A stretch of DNA of 64,000 nucleotides. It comes from JBCBSZ01 sp039818945. GTDB lineage: Bacteria > Actinomycetota > Acidimicrobiia > Acidimicrobiales > Poriferisodalaceae. Made by a program: the position numbers and the translations under genes. The notes below the pieces were generated by a model, which was not told the DNA's origin, searched no databases, and worked only from the letters and a program-made list of their open reading frames with translations. Shown here piece by piece: positions 24,074 to 31,536 of this stretch. The number at the start of each line of letters is the position of its first letter. Position 1 is the first letter of the stretch. Location: contig JBCBSZ010000022.1 of NCBI GenBank assembly GCA_039818945.1, positions 1 to 64,000 on the forward strand, given 5' to 3'.

Positions 24074-25549
24074 TCAGACGATGGCGGTGCGGGGCGGCTG
24101 GACGGCCGCGGCCTGCTCGGGCCGGTGACGGAAGGCCGCCCACGCGGTGGCGAGCCGGGCGATCGCCTCCTCGAGCGCGTGGATCGGCGCGGTGAACGGG
24201 ATGCGGATGTGCTCGTCGTCGACGAAGGAGGACGAGAACTCGCGGCCGGAGCCGACCGCGACGCCGTAGCGGGCGGCGACCTGCGCGAAGGCCGACGCCG
24301 ACCCCTCGGGCAGCCGGACCCACGACACCATGCCCCCGCGAACGTCGGGCACCTCCCAGTCCGGGAGGAGCTCGGCCAGCAGGGTGCCGACGACCTCGGC
24401 GGCGTGCGACAGCTGGGCGGTCCGCTCGGCGGTGATGGCCTCGAGGTCGTCGAGCACGGCGAGCGCGGCGAGCTGGGACGGGATGGGGGAGTAGAGGTCG
24501 ACGTGGGCGCGGGCCGAGCGCAACCGGTTGGCGACGGCGGCGTCGGTGCGGACCCAGCCGATGCGCAGGCCCGGCCACGCCGTCTTGTTGACCGAGTCGA
24601 CCACGAAGTGCGCCGCGCCCGGCTGGTGGACCGCGAGGGGAGGAGGGATGCGACCGTCGAAGGCCAGCACCGCGGCGACGCGGTCCTCGATGAGGGGGAC
24701 GCCGTACTCGGCGGCGATCTCGGCCACCCGCACCCGACGCTCCGGCGACAGGCGGGTGCCGGTCGGGTTGTGGTGGTGGGGGTTGAGACCGATGAGCGTG
24801 GGGCGAAGGCGCTCGATCGCCCCGACGAGCTCGTCGGGGAGGATGCCCCGGTCGTCCATCGGCACCCCGTGGATGCGGCCACCAAGGCGCCGCACCGAGT
24901 CGACGAGTCCCGGCCAGGTGACCTGCTCGGTGAGCACGACGTCGCCGGGGCGGACGGTCAGCTCGGTCGTCAGGCTGATCGCCTGCTGCGCGCCGGCGGT
25001 CACCACCACCTGCTCGGGTGTCGTGTGGAGCCCCTCCGCGGTGGTGTGGTCGGCGATCGCGGCGCGCAGCGCCGGGAGGCCGGCCGGCTCGGGCACGTCG
25101 AGCGACGCCGCGTGCGCTGCCCAGTCGATGCGGGAGACGATCTCGATCACGCGGGGCAGCGCCGACGGGACCGCCATCAGCAGATCGATGGCCCGTGCGG
25201 GCGGATCGATCAGCGTGTCGCCCAGGCGCCGCTCCGAGACCGGGTCGAACATCGGCGTCGGTGCGGTGACGGTCGTGCCGCTGCCCTGGACCCGGCTGAC
25301 CGTGTCGTTCGCCTTCAGTTCGTCGTAGGCGGTGACGATGGTGCCTCGGGAGACGTTGAGCGCCTCGGCCAGGGCCCGTTCCGGCGGGAGGCGGTCGCCG
25401 TCCTTCAGCACGCCGTCGCGCACGAGGTGGGTGATCGCAGCGGCGAGCTGTCGGTACAAGGGCCCGTCGCCATCGGACCAACGACCCAGTCGAGCGGCGA
25501 GTCCATTGGCATCCACTTTGGTGCCATTGGCTCTGGAGTGGGGGGCCAT
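24074..25549 (-). CDS. MocR-family regulator: GntR winged helix fused to aminotransferase fold
   Basis: A 491-residue MocR/PdxR-type protein. The N-terminal GntR winged helix (about residues 25-95) has GVLKDGDRLPPERALAEAL and VSRGTIVTAYDELKAN. The rest is a fold type I aminotransferase domain with the PLP lysine in SVNKTAWPGLRIGW and the ring-stacking HHHNPTG segment. Such regulators bind PLP and an amino compound and switch divergent genes. It faces a small unknown gene across a promoter region rich in repeated CCAAT-like boxes. Target pathway unknown. Confidence 0.87.
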   Translation of the reverse strand: MAPHSRANGTKVDANGLAARLGRWSDGDGPLYRQLAAAITHLVRDGVLKDGDRLPPERALAEALNVSRGTIVTAYDELKANDTVSRVQGSGTTVTAPTPMFDPVSERRLGDTLIDPPARAIDLLMAVPSALPRVIEIVSRIDWAAHAASLDVPEPAGLPALRAAIADHTTAEGLHTTPEQVVVTAGAQQAISLTTELTVRPGDVVLTEQVTWPGLVDSVRRLGGRIHGVPMDDRGILPDELVGAIERLRPTLIGLNPHHHNPTGTRLSPERRVRVAEIAAEYGVPLIEDRVAAVLAFDGRIPPPLAVHQPGAAHFVVDSVNKTAWPGLRIGWVRTDAAVANRLRSARAHVDLYSPIPSQLAALAVLDDLEAITAERTAQLSHAAEVVGTLLAELLPDWEVPDVRGGMVSWVRLPEGSASAFAQVAARYGVAVGSGREFSSSFVDDEHIRIPFTAPIHALEEAIARLATAWAAFRHRPEQAAAVQPPRTAIV

Positions 25550-25614
25550 ATGTGCCGATACTAGTCCAATGAGGACCCTGACGACTGATCCAATTCCCTT
25601 CGAGTGGTCCACTT
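25501..25614. promoter_or_regulatory. Repeated CCAAT/ATTGG boxes, probable MocR operator region
   Basis: Boxes GTCCATTGG (25501-25509), TGCCATTGG (25522-25530), AGTCCAATG (25563-25571) and GATCCAATT (25588-25596) recur in both orientations around the divergent starts, together with ATCCACTTT (25511-25519) and the palindrome AGTGGTCCACT (25603-25613). MocR regulators are known to bind multiple direct and inverted boxes. Some lie inside the coding starts, so the exact operator is inferred. Confidence 0.5.
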
Positions 25615-25868
25615 CGGCGACTCCGACGGCCACCACGCAGCAGCTGGCGCTGGCCCTCGCCCGCCACGACGTGGACGAGCTCGAGGCCTGGAACGCCGAG
25701 CTCTGGTCCGCCGTCACCGAGCTGTCGCTGGCGGCGGGTCGCCCGTGGAGCTTCGACCGCGACGAGCCGACGATCGCCCTCCTGCGCGCCGCCGCGGTGC
25801 TGGCGGGCCGCCATCCCGACGTGTCCGGCACCTCCGCCGCCGTCCTGGTGGCCGCGCTGGGCGGCTGA
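25569..25868 (+). CDS. Hypothetical 99-residue protein divergent from MocR gene
   Basis: A small, mostly helical, Ala- and Leu-rich protein (LALALARHDVDELEAWNAEL, then TIALLRAAAVLAGRHPD). No motif, signal peptide or membrane segment is visible. Its position opposite the MocR regulator makes it the nearest candidate target. The ATG at 25569 lies within one of the CCAAT-like boxes, so the true start could be slightly later, though no later in-frame ATG is well placed. Confidence 0.55.
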   Translation: MRTLTTDPIPFEWSTSATPTATTQQLALALARHDVDELEAWNAELWSAVTELSLAAGRPWSFDRDEPTIALLRAAAVLAGRHPDVSGTSAAVLVAALGG

Positions 25869-25896
25869 CCGCCTGCGGCTGGCTACGGTCGGCCGC

Positions 25897-26757
25897 ATGG
25901 ACGTCTGCTTCCACCTCGGTCGGCTGCCCGCCGGCATCGAGCCGGCGGCGATCCCCGAGGTGCTCGCCTCCGCCGCGCTCGCCGCGGAGGAGGCCGGGTG
26001 CTCCTGGTTCTCGGTGCCCGACCACTTCTTCCAGATGGAGATGGTCGGCGACGTCCGGGAGCCGGTCCTCGAGGGGTACTCGGCGCTCGCCTACCTCGCC
26101 GCCCGGACGACGTCGATCGAGCTCGGGCTCCTCGTCGGTGGCGTGACGTATCGCCACCCGGGAGTGCTCGCCAAGACGGTCGCCACCCTCGACGTGCTCT
26201 CGGGAGGGCGGGCCCGCCTCGGCCTCGGCGCTGCGTGGTACGAGCGGGAGCACGTCGGCCTCGGCGTGCCGTTCCCGTCGGTGCGCGAGCGCTTCGAGCT
26301 CCTCGACGACGCGGTGCGCGTCTGCGAGCAGATGTGGAGCGACGACGACGGACCGTTCCACGGCCACCACCTGCACCTCGCCGAGACGATCTGCTCGCCG
26401 CGCCCGCTGCGCCGGCCGCCGCTGATGATCGGCGGCGACGGCGAGCGCCGGACCCTGCTCGCGGTCGCGCGGCACGCCGACGCGTGCAACGTCACCGCCA
26501 TGCCGCTCGACGCGCTGGCACACCGGATGCGGGTGCTCGACGAGCACTGTCACGCCGTCGGACGCGATCCGGCCGGGGTGCAGCGCACGGTGATCTGGAG
26601 CACCGATCCGTTCGTCGACGTCGACGGCTTCGCACGCGACATGGCGGCGGCGGCCGCGCTGGGCGTCGCGGAGGTCGCCGTGGTCTCCCTCGGCGATCCG
26701 GTCGGGTTCGCCCGAGCGATCGGTGACCAGCTCACCCCGCGCCTCGCCGAGCTGTGA
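25897..26757 (+). CDS. LLM-class F420-dependent oxidoreductase
   Basis: A 286-residue luciferase-like TIM barrel. The opening and WFSVPDHFFQMEMVG segment and the GLLVGGVTYRHPGVLAKTVATLDVLSGGRARLGLGAAW stretch (residues about 75-110) are the F420/flavin-binding hallmarks. Actinobacteria commonly use F420 as the hydride carrier in this family. Its stop overlaps the GTG of the nitrilase gene by 4 bp, so the pair is co-expressed. Substrate unknown. Confidence 0.85.
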   Translation: MDVCFHLGRLPAGIEPAAIPEVLASAALAAEEAGCSWFSVPDHFFQMEMVGDVREPVLEGYSALAYLAARTTSIELGLLVGGVTYRHPGVLAKTVATLDVLSGGRARLGLGAAWYEREHVGLGVPFPSVRERFELLDDAVRVCEQMWSDDDGPFHGHHLHLAETICSPRPLRRPPLMIGGDGERRTLLAVARHADACNVTAMPLDALAHRMRVLDEHCHAVGRDPAGVQRTVIWSTDPFVDVDGFARDMAAAAALGVAEVAVVSLGDPVGFARAIGDQLTPRLAEL

Positions 26758-27467
26758 CCCGCCGCCCGCCGCTGCCGGTCGCCGTCGCCCAGCCGCTCAT
26801 CGTCCCCCACGACGTCGGCGGGAACGCCGAGTGCCACGCCGAGGTCGTCCGTGCCGCCGGGGCGAGGGTGGTGGTCTTCCCCGAGCTGTCGCTGACCGGC
26901 TACGAGCTCGACGCCGAGCCGGTCGGTCCGGACGATGCCCGGCTCACGCCGCTCGTGGAGGCCTGCGCGGCGACCGGAGCCGTGGCCCTCGCCGGCGCGC
27001 CGGTGCGCGGTGAGGGCGGATCCGTGCACATCGCGATGCTGGCGTTCGACGGCGACGGCGCCGCGGTGGCCTACCGGAAGATGTGGCTCGGCGGCGACGA
27101 GACCGCGCGCTTCACCCCGGGGCCGGAGCCGGCCGTGCTCGAGGTCGACGGCTGGCGGCTCGGGCTCGCCATCTGCAAGGACACCGGCGTCGAGCGTCAC
27201 GCCCTCGACACCGCGACGCTCGGCATCGATGCCTACCTCGCCGGCGTGCTGGAGGCGTTCGACGACGCGCACGTCCAACCCGAACGGGCGCGGCGCGTGC
27301 GACGCCGGCACGGGGTGTGGGTCGTCGTGGCGAGCTACGCCGGCTCGGCCGGCGGGGGCTTCGATCGGGCGGCCGGCGGCTCGTTCGTGCTCCGGCCCGA
27401 CGGGTCGCTCGCGGCCGCCGCCGGGTTCGAGGTCGGGGCGGTGGTGGTCGCGGAGTTGTCGCCGTGA
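26754..27467 (+). CDS. Carbon-nitrogen hydrolase (nitrilase superfamily)
   Basis: A 237-residue amidase-type enzyme with the complete catalytic triad: Glu44 (FPELSLTGYEL), Lys109 (AYRKMWLGGDE) and Cys141 (LAICKDTGVE). It would hydrolyse a small amide or carbamoyl compound. Length is at the short end of the family (usually 260-300), but the core strands are all present. GTG start overlaps the LLM gene stop (GTGA), and it is followed directly by a lipoprotein gene, so a three-gene transcript is likely. Confidence 0.87.
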   Translation: MTRRPPLPVAVAQPLIVPHDVGGNAECHAEVVRAAGARVVVFPELSLTGYELDAEPVGPDDARLTPLVEACAATGAVALAGAPVRGEGGSVHIAMLAFDGDGAAVAYRKMWLGGDETARFTPGPEPAVLEVDGWRLGLAICKDTGVERHALDTATLGIDAYLAGVLEAFDDAHVQPERARRVRRRHGVWVVVASYAGSAGGGFDRAAGGSFVLRPDGSLAAAAGFEVGAVVVAELSP

Positions 27468-27502
27468 CGCTGCGGGAACCGGAGGGCCGTCCGCGCCGTC
27501 CG

Positions 27503-27817
27503 ATGGGCATGATCTTCTCGCTGCGCACCCTGCTGCTGTCACTCGTCGTCGTGCTCGGTCTCGCCGCCTGCGGTGACGACGACGGCGCGTCGTCGGACCC
27601 CGCCGCTCCGCCCACCTCCGCGTCCGAGGACCCGAGCATCGCCCTGCCCCGGCTGACCGAAGCGGAGGCCGACGCCTGGGCCACCGAGCGCGGGCTGGAG
27701 CTGCGCGTCGTCGAGGTCGACGGCGAGCCGCTCGCGGTCACCGACGACTTCCGCGAGGACCGGATCAACGTCGCCATCGTCGACGGTGTGGTGACCGACG
27801 TGAGCGGCCTCGGGTAG
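27503..27817 (+). CDS. Lipoprotein with peptidase inhibitor I78-like domain
   Basis: About 104 residues. A lipoprotein signal peptide runs MGMIFSLRTLLLSLVVVLGL and ends at a LAAC lipobox with Cys23, followed by a flexible Ser/Asp/Pro spacer. The C-terminal 55 residues (WATERGLELRVVEVDGEPL, then TDDFREDRINVAIVDG) match the pattern of the potato-type I78 serine protease inhibitor family. A GTG at 27464 overlapping the nitrilase stop is an alternative start but would give an unusually long n-region. Predicted to sit on the outer face of the membrane. Confidence 0.7.
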   Translation: MGMIFSLRTLLLSLVVVLGLAACGDDDGASSDPAAPPTSASEDPSIALPRLTEAEADAWATERGLELRVVEVDGEPLAVTDDFREDRINVAIVDGVVTDVSGLG

Positions 27818-27857
27818 CGCACGGGCAGGCCGCCCGGGCGCCGCCTACGGTCGGAGG

Positions 27858-29114
27858 ATGCGGTTCGGCATCTTCTACGAGCATCAGCTGCCCAAGCCCT
27901 GGGCCGACGGCGACGAGGAGCAGCTCCTCGCCGACGCCATCGAGCAGGTCGTGTTGGCCGACCGGCTCGGCATCGACCACGTGTGGGCGGTCGAGCACCA
28001 CTTCCTCGAGGAGTACTCCCACTGCTCGGCGCCCGAGGTGTTCCTCGCCGCCTGCGCGGCGCGGACCGAACGGATCCGCATCGGCCACGGCATCAAGCAC
28101 ACGCCGGCGAACTACAACCACCCGGCGAGGGTGGCCGAGGAGATCGCCACCCTCGACCTGATCTCACGGGGCAGGGTCGAGTTCGGGATCGGCGAGGGGG
28201 CCACCCGGCTCGAGCTCGGCGGCTTCGGCATCCCGGCGAAGCAGAAGCGGGCGATGAGCATCGAGGCCGGCGAGCAGATCGCCAACATGATGGCGCTGAC
28301 GCCGTACCCGGGCTACGAGGGCGAGTCGTTCTCGTTCCCCTGCCGCAACGTCGTGCCCAAGCCGAGCCAGAAGCCGCACCCGCCGATGTGGATCGCGTGC
28401 ACGAACCGCTCGACGATCGAGCTGGCGGCGGAGCTCGGCATCGGCGCGCTCGCCTTCTCCTTCGTCGATCCGGAGGAGGCGGCCCACTGGGTGCAGACGT
28501 ACTACGACATCATCAAGAGCGATCGGTGCGTGCCGATCGGGCACACCGTCAACGCCAACATCGCGCTCGTCACCGGGTTCTCGTTGCACGAGGACCGCGA
28601 CGAGGCGATCCGGCGGGGTCGCGAGGGCTTCGAGTTCTTCCGCTACGCGATCAGCGCCATGGTGACCGAGGACGCCGTGCCCGGTCGCACCAGCCTGTGG
28701 ACCGACTTCGTCGAGCTGCGGGGGCCCGACGCCGACGAGCTGGCGATCGGGGCGGCCCGGCGTCGAGGCGCCGCCTACTCCTCCGCCATCGGCACCCCGG
28801 CCGACGCCGCCCGCCACATCCGGGAGCTGGAGGCGGTCGGCGTCGACCAGCTGATCTTCATCCAGCAGGCGGGACGCAACCGCCACGAGGACATCTGCTC
28901 GTCGCTGGAGCTCTTCGCCGCCGAGGTCATGCCGGAGTTCCACGCCGGCGAGGCCGAGCGGCAGGCGAAGAAGGAGGCCGAGCTGGCGCCCTTCGTCGAG
29001 GCCGCGCTCGCTCGGAAGGCGTGGATGGAGCCGCTGGCCGACGCCGACATCCCGGTCGTGCCGGCGGCGGTGAAGCGGGCCCAGGTCCCCAACGCGGAGG
29101 CTCGGAGCCTCTGA
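27858..29114 (+). CDS. LLM-class flavin-dependent oxidoreductase (bacterial luciferase-like)
   Basis: A 418-residue TIM barrel of the luciferase-like family. MRFGIFYEHQLPKPW, DHVWAVEHHFLEEYSHC and IRIGHGIKHTPANYNHPARV are the conserved N-terminal strands, and GRVEFGIGEGATRLELGGF is the cofactor loop. The last 80 residues are a charged helical extension ending in a Pro/Val-rich tail. FMN-dependent monooxygenase or F420-linked dehydrogenase are both possible. It starts 40 bp after the lipoprotein gene and may belong to the same run. Confidence 0.85.
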   Translation: MRFGIFYEHQLPKPWADGDEEQLLADAIEQVVLADRLGIDHVWAVEHHFLEEYSHCSAPEVFLAACAARTERIRIGHGIKHTPANYNHPARVAEEIATLDLISRGRVEFGIGEGATRLELGGFGIPAKQKRAMSIEAGEQIANMMALTPYPGYEGESFSFPCRNVVPKPSQKPHPPMWIACTNRSTIELAAELGIGALAFSFVDPEEAAHWVQTYYDIIKSDRCVPIGHTVNANIALVTGFSLHEDRDEAIRRGREGFEFFRYAISAMVTEDAVPGRTSLWTDFVELRGPDADELAIGAARRRGAAYSSAIGTPADAARHIRELEAVGVDQLIFIQQAGRNRHEDICSSLELFAAEVMPEFHAGEAERQAKKEAELAPFVEAALARKAWMEPLADADIPVVPAAVKRAQVPNAEARSL

Positions 29115-29126
29115 TGCCGCGACGCC

Positions 29127-29531
29127 TCAGCGGGGACGGTGCTCGGTGCCCAGCCCGGCGGTGATGAACACCGCGGTCGCCTCGCCGCCGCCCTCGACGT
29201 CGGCGGTGTGCCACGTGCCCGCCGGGTTGATGGCGTACTCGCCGGCCGAGATCGTGACCGTCTCGGTCGAGCCGTCGGCGTGCTCCTGGTGGAGGGTCAG
29301 GACTCCGGCGGTGCAGAGCACGATCTCGGCGCCGTGGGGATGGACCTCCCAGACCTGCCACGGCTCGGTGAAGGTCGCCATGCTCACGAGTCGGCCCTCG
29401 GCGCCGTCGGCATCGTGGCGGTCGCCGTAGTCGGCGTACCAGGAGGGGTCGCCGGTGAATGGCGGCTCGATCTCGGCCGTCGCCCCGAGGCCGAGGTGGA
29501 TCCACGTGGTCGCCAGCTGCTCACCGCTCAT
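29127..29531 (-). CDS. Cupin-domain protein
   Basis: A 134-residue single cupin. The first motif is WQVWEVHPHGAEIVLCTAGVLTLHQ and the second is ISAGEYAINPAGTWHTADV; together they provide the metal-binding histidines and glutamate. The product resembles mannose-6-phosphate isomerase-like or anti-sigma ChrR-like cupins but carries no partner domain. It precedes no obvious operon partner in its own direction. Confidence 0.82.
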   Translation of the reverse strand: MSGEQLATTWIHLGLGATAEIEPPFTGDPSWYADYGDRHDADGAEGRLVSMATFTEPWQVWEVHPHGAEIVLCTAGVLTLHQEHADGSTETVTISAGEYAINPAGTWHTADVEGGGEATAVFITAGLGTEHRPR

Positions 29532-29581
29532 GCGTCGCAGTCTCGCGCCGGGCGGTCCCGTCCCGCCGAGGCCTCCGTCGC

Positions 29582-30166
29582 TCAGGCGACCCGATGCAGG
29601 GGGACCTGCAGCTGGTACGGGCGGCGCTCGGGGAGGTCGAACGGGGTGCCGTCGACGTGCTTCGCGCCCATGAACAGCAGCCCGGAGTGGAAGTAGATGA
29701 GGTCGTGGTCGGTGAGGATCTGGCCGGCCTCGATGTCGAACAGCGGGAACGACCTGCCCAGGATGTCCTGCTTCGTCTGCGGGACGAACGTGTCCAGGTC
29801 GGGCGGCAGCGCGGCGTTGAGCATCGCGGCGGCCTCGTCGCTCAGCGGGGTGACGCCGAAGCCGGAGTCGAGCACGTAGTCGATCACGTACGCCCCGTCG
29901 GCGATCGGGTGCGGGTCGCCCCACACCAGGTGGCCCCGGAACTCGAAGGCCATCAGCGGGACCTTGCCGTAGTCGTCGACGTACATCGTGATCGTGCCGG
30001 TGAAGGTGTCGTCGGCCTCGTAGACGAAGTCGCGGGTGAGCCGGGTCGGCTCGATGACGCCGGTGCCGGCCCGGTCCTCGGTCGGGCGGAGCTCGATGCT
30101 GAGGCTGGTCCAGGTGCCGACGGCGAAGGCCTTGACGTCGTCGAGGGTGCGGGGGTCGGTGCTCAT
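29582..30166 (-). CDS. Hypothetical 194-residue beta-rich protein
   Basis: A cytosolic protein without signal or membrane segment. The layout (AVGTWTSLSIELRPTED, DDTFTGTITMYVDDYGKVP, ADGAYVIDYVLDSGFGVTP) suggests a lipocalin-like beta barrel. An AAAGGA ribosome site 6 bases upstream supports the ATG at 30166. A 43-bp nested inverted repeat lies 40 bases upstream and could be its operator. I do not recognise the family. Confidence 0.65.
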   Translation of the reverse strand: MSTDPRTLDDVKAFAVGTWTSLSIELRPTEDRAGTGVIEPTRLTRDFVYEADDTFTGTITMYVDDYGKVPLMAFEFRGHLVWGDPHPIADGAYVIDYVLDSGFGVTPLSDEAAAMLNAALPPDLDTFVPQTKQDILGRSFPLFDIEAGQILTDHDLIYFHSGLLFMGAKHVDGTPFDLPERRPYQLQVPLHRVA

Positions 30167-30205
30167 GACGGGTCCTTTGATGAGACGATGTGTCCCGTAC
30201 ACTAA

Positions 30206-30248
30206 GCGAGACAGTCCGACTCGTCAATGTCGAGTCGAAGTGTCTCGC
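30206..30248. promoter_or_regulatory. 43-bp nested inverted repeat between two minus-strand genes
   Basis: Outer arms GCGAGACA (30206-30213) and TGTCTCGC (30241-30248) enclose inner arms CGACTCG (30217-30223) and CGAGTCG (30231-30237) around a 7-base loop. It lies between the end of the alpha/beta hydrolase gene and the start of the 194-residue protein. It could be an operator for the latter or a transcription pause; there is no T-run for an intrinsic terminator. Confidence 0.65.
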
Positions 30249-30270
30249 CCCCACCAGCGCCGGTGCCGGG

Positions 30271-31194
30271 TCAGCCGGCGAGCCTCTCCTGGATCCAGCC
30301 GACCCAGTCCGCCATCACCTGGTCGCGGTTCGTCTCGTTGAGGAGCTCGTGGCGGGCGCCCTCGTACATCATCACGGTGAGGTCCAGCCCGAGCGCGCGG
30401 TAGCGGTCGACGAGCACGCCGGTCGTCGCGCCCATGCCACCCGCCGGGTCCTGGTCGCCGCTGGAGATCAGGATGGGCAGGTCGGTGGGGAGGCGGCCTT
30501 CGTGCTCGGGCCGCCAGATCTCCTCCATGCCGACGACGAAGGCCCGCACGAACTCGTTGGAGAACTCGAACGAGCCCGACCACGGGTCGTCGACGTAGGC
30601 CTGGACCTCGGCCTGGTCCCGGCTGAGCCACTCGAAGCCGGTGGCGTCGGGACCGTCGAAGGGCTCGTTGAAGGCCACGAACATGCCGCCGAAGGTCTGC
30701 GAGCCCGCCGTGGGCCCGTTGGCCTCGATCTCGGCGTCGATGGCGGCCAGCAGCGGCTCGGTCTCGCCGAGGGTGCCGAACGAGCCGCTGAGGATCGCCG
30801 CTGCGACACGGGAGGCCTCGGTCTGGAGGTACTGCTGGACGACGATCGACCCCATCGAGTGCCCGAGGACGACGATCGGGAGGCCGGGATGGGTCTCCTC
30901 GATCATGCCGGTGAGGTGGACGAAGGCGTCGACGATGGCGCTCCACCCGTCGGGCCCGGTCTGGCCGGCCCGTTCGATGCTGCCGGCGGTGAGGCCGTGG
31001 CCGCGGTGGTCGGGGGCGCACACCGCCATCCCGGCGTCGGTGAGCGCCTGTGCGAAGCGCTCGTAGCGGGCGCCGTGCTCGACGGCGCCGTGGGCGATCT
31101 GCACCACGGCGTTCGGTTCGGCGTCCGGCGCCCAGATGCGGACGACGACCTCCTGGCCGTCACGGTCGTCGAAGCGCAGCTCGTCGGTCTTCAT
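30271..31194 (-). CDS. Alpha/beta hydrolase, monoacylglycerol lipase-like
   Basis: A 307-residue serine hydrolase. The nucleophile elbow is GHSMGS (Ser about residue 118), preceded by the oxyanion segment IAHGAVEHGARYERFA and the strand DHRGHGLTAGS. The acid aspartate is in ISSGDQDPAGG and the histidine in YEGARHELLNE. This order matches monoacylglycerol lipase or lysophospholipase. The ATG at 31194 follows AGGGGGGACC. It is the last chromosomal gene before the initiator tRNA on this side. Confidence 0.87.
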   Translation of the reverse strand: MKTDELRFDDRDGQEVVVRIWAPDAEPNAVVQIAHGAVEHGARYERFAQALTDAGMAVCAPDHRGHGLTAGSIERAGQTGPDGWSAIVDAFVHLTGMIEETHPGLPIVVLGHSMGSIVVQQYLQTEASRVAAAILSGSFGTLGETEPLLAAIDAEIEANGPTAGSQTFGGMFVAFNEPFDGPDATGFEWLSRDQAEVQAYVDDPWSGSFEFSNEFVRAFVVGMEEIWRPEHEGRLPTDLPILISSGDQDPAGGMGATTGVLVDRYRALGLDLTVMMYEGARHELLNETNRDQVMADWVGWIQERLAG

Positions 31195-31281
31195 CGGTCC
31201 CCCCTGGTTCGAGTCGGCTGCGGCCGAGCCGGCCGCCCCGGTCGCATCATGCTCACAGCGGCCCCGTGCGGGTAGGGCCGG

Positions 31282-31310
31282 TTGTCGCTCCGTGGGAACG
31301 CCGGTACCAT
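31282..31310 (+). promoter_or_regulatory. Promoter of the initiator tRNA gene
   Basis: TTGTCG (31282-31287) and TACCAT (31305-31310) are separated by 17 bases, a near-consensus housekeeping sigma promoter. The -10 ends 11 bases before the first tRNA base. Confidence 0.75.
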
Positions 31311-31321
31311 GGTCGATCCGC

Positions 31322-31398
<77 letters not shown>

Positions 31399-31400
31399 CA

Positions 31401-31437
31401 GAAGCCCTGGTCAGCCGGTCCCGGCGGCCAGGGCTTC
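31401..31437 (+). terminator. Hairpin after the tRNA, element-derived
   Basis: GAAGCCCTGG (31401-31410) and CCAGGGCTTC (31428-31437) form a perfect 10-bp stem with a 17-base loop three bases after CCA. The trailing sequence lacks a long T-run. It belongs to the element and replaces the original hairpin now at 43471-43500. Confidence 0.7.
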
Positions 31438-31452
31438 GTCGTTCAGTGGCCC

Positions 31453-31478
31453 AGCTTCTAACGGATCTTCCAACGGAC
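31453..31478 (+). repeat. Left arm-type repeat, paired TTCTAACG/TTCCAACG
   Basis: A 26-bp sequence starting AGCTTCTAACG and ending AACGGAC, with 23 of 26 bases identical to 43270-43295 near the other end and in the same orientation. Each copy holds two direct TTCYAACG boxes 14 bases apart. Subterminal repeats of this kind are typical integrase arm-binding sites. Confidence 0.75.
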
Positions 31479-31536
31479 GGCGAAGATCGCGGACGTCACG
31501 GTGCGGCGGTGGCAGTACGGCGATCCGAGGAGGAGG

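Noticed and set aside
30206..30248. Intrinsic terminator for the alpha/beta hydrolase gene
   Set aside because: Stem is strong but there is no T-run in the minus-strand direction, and the repeat is nested like a protein-binding site.
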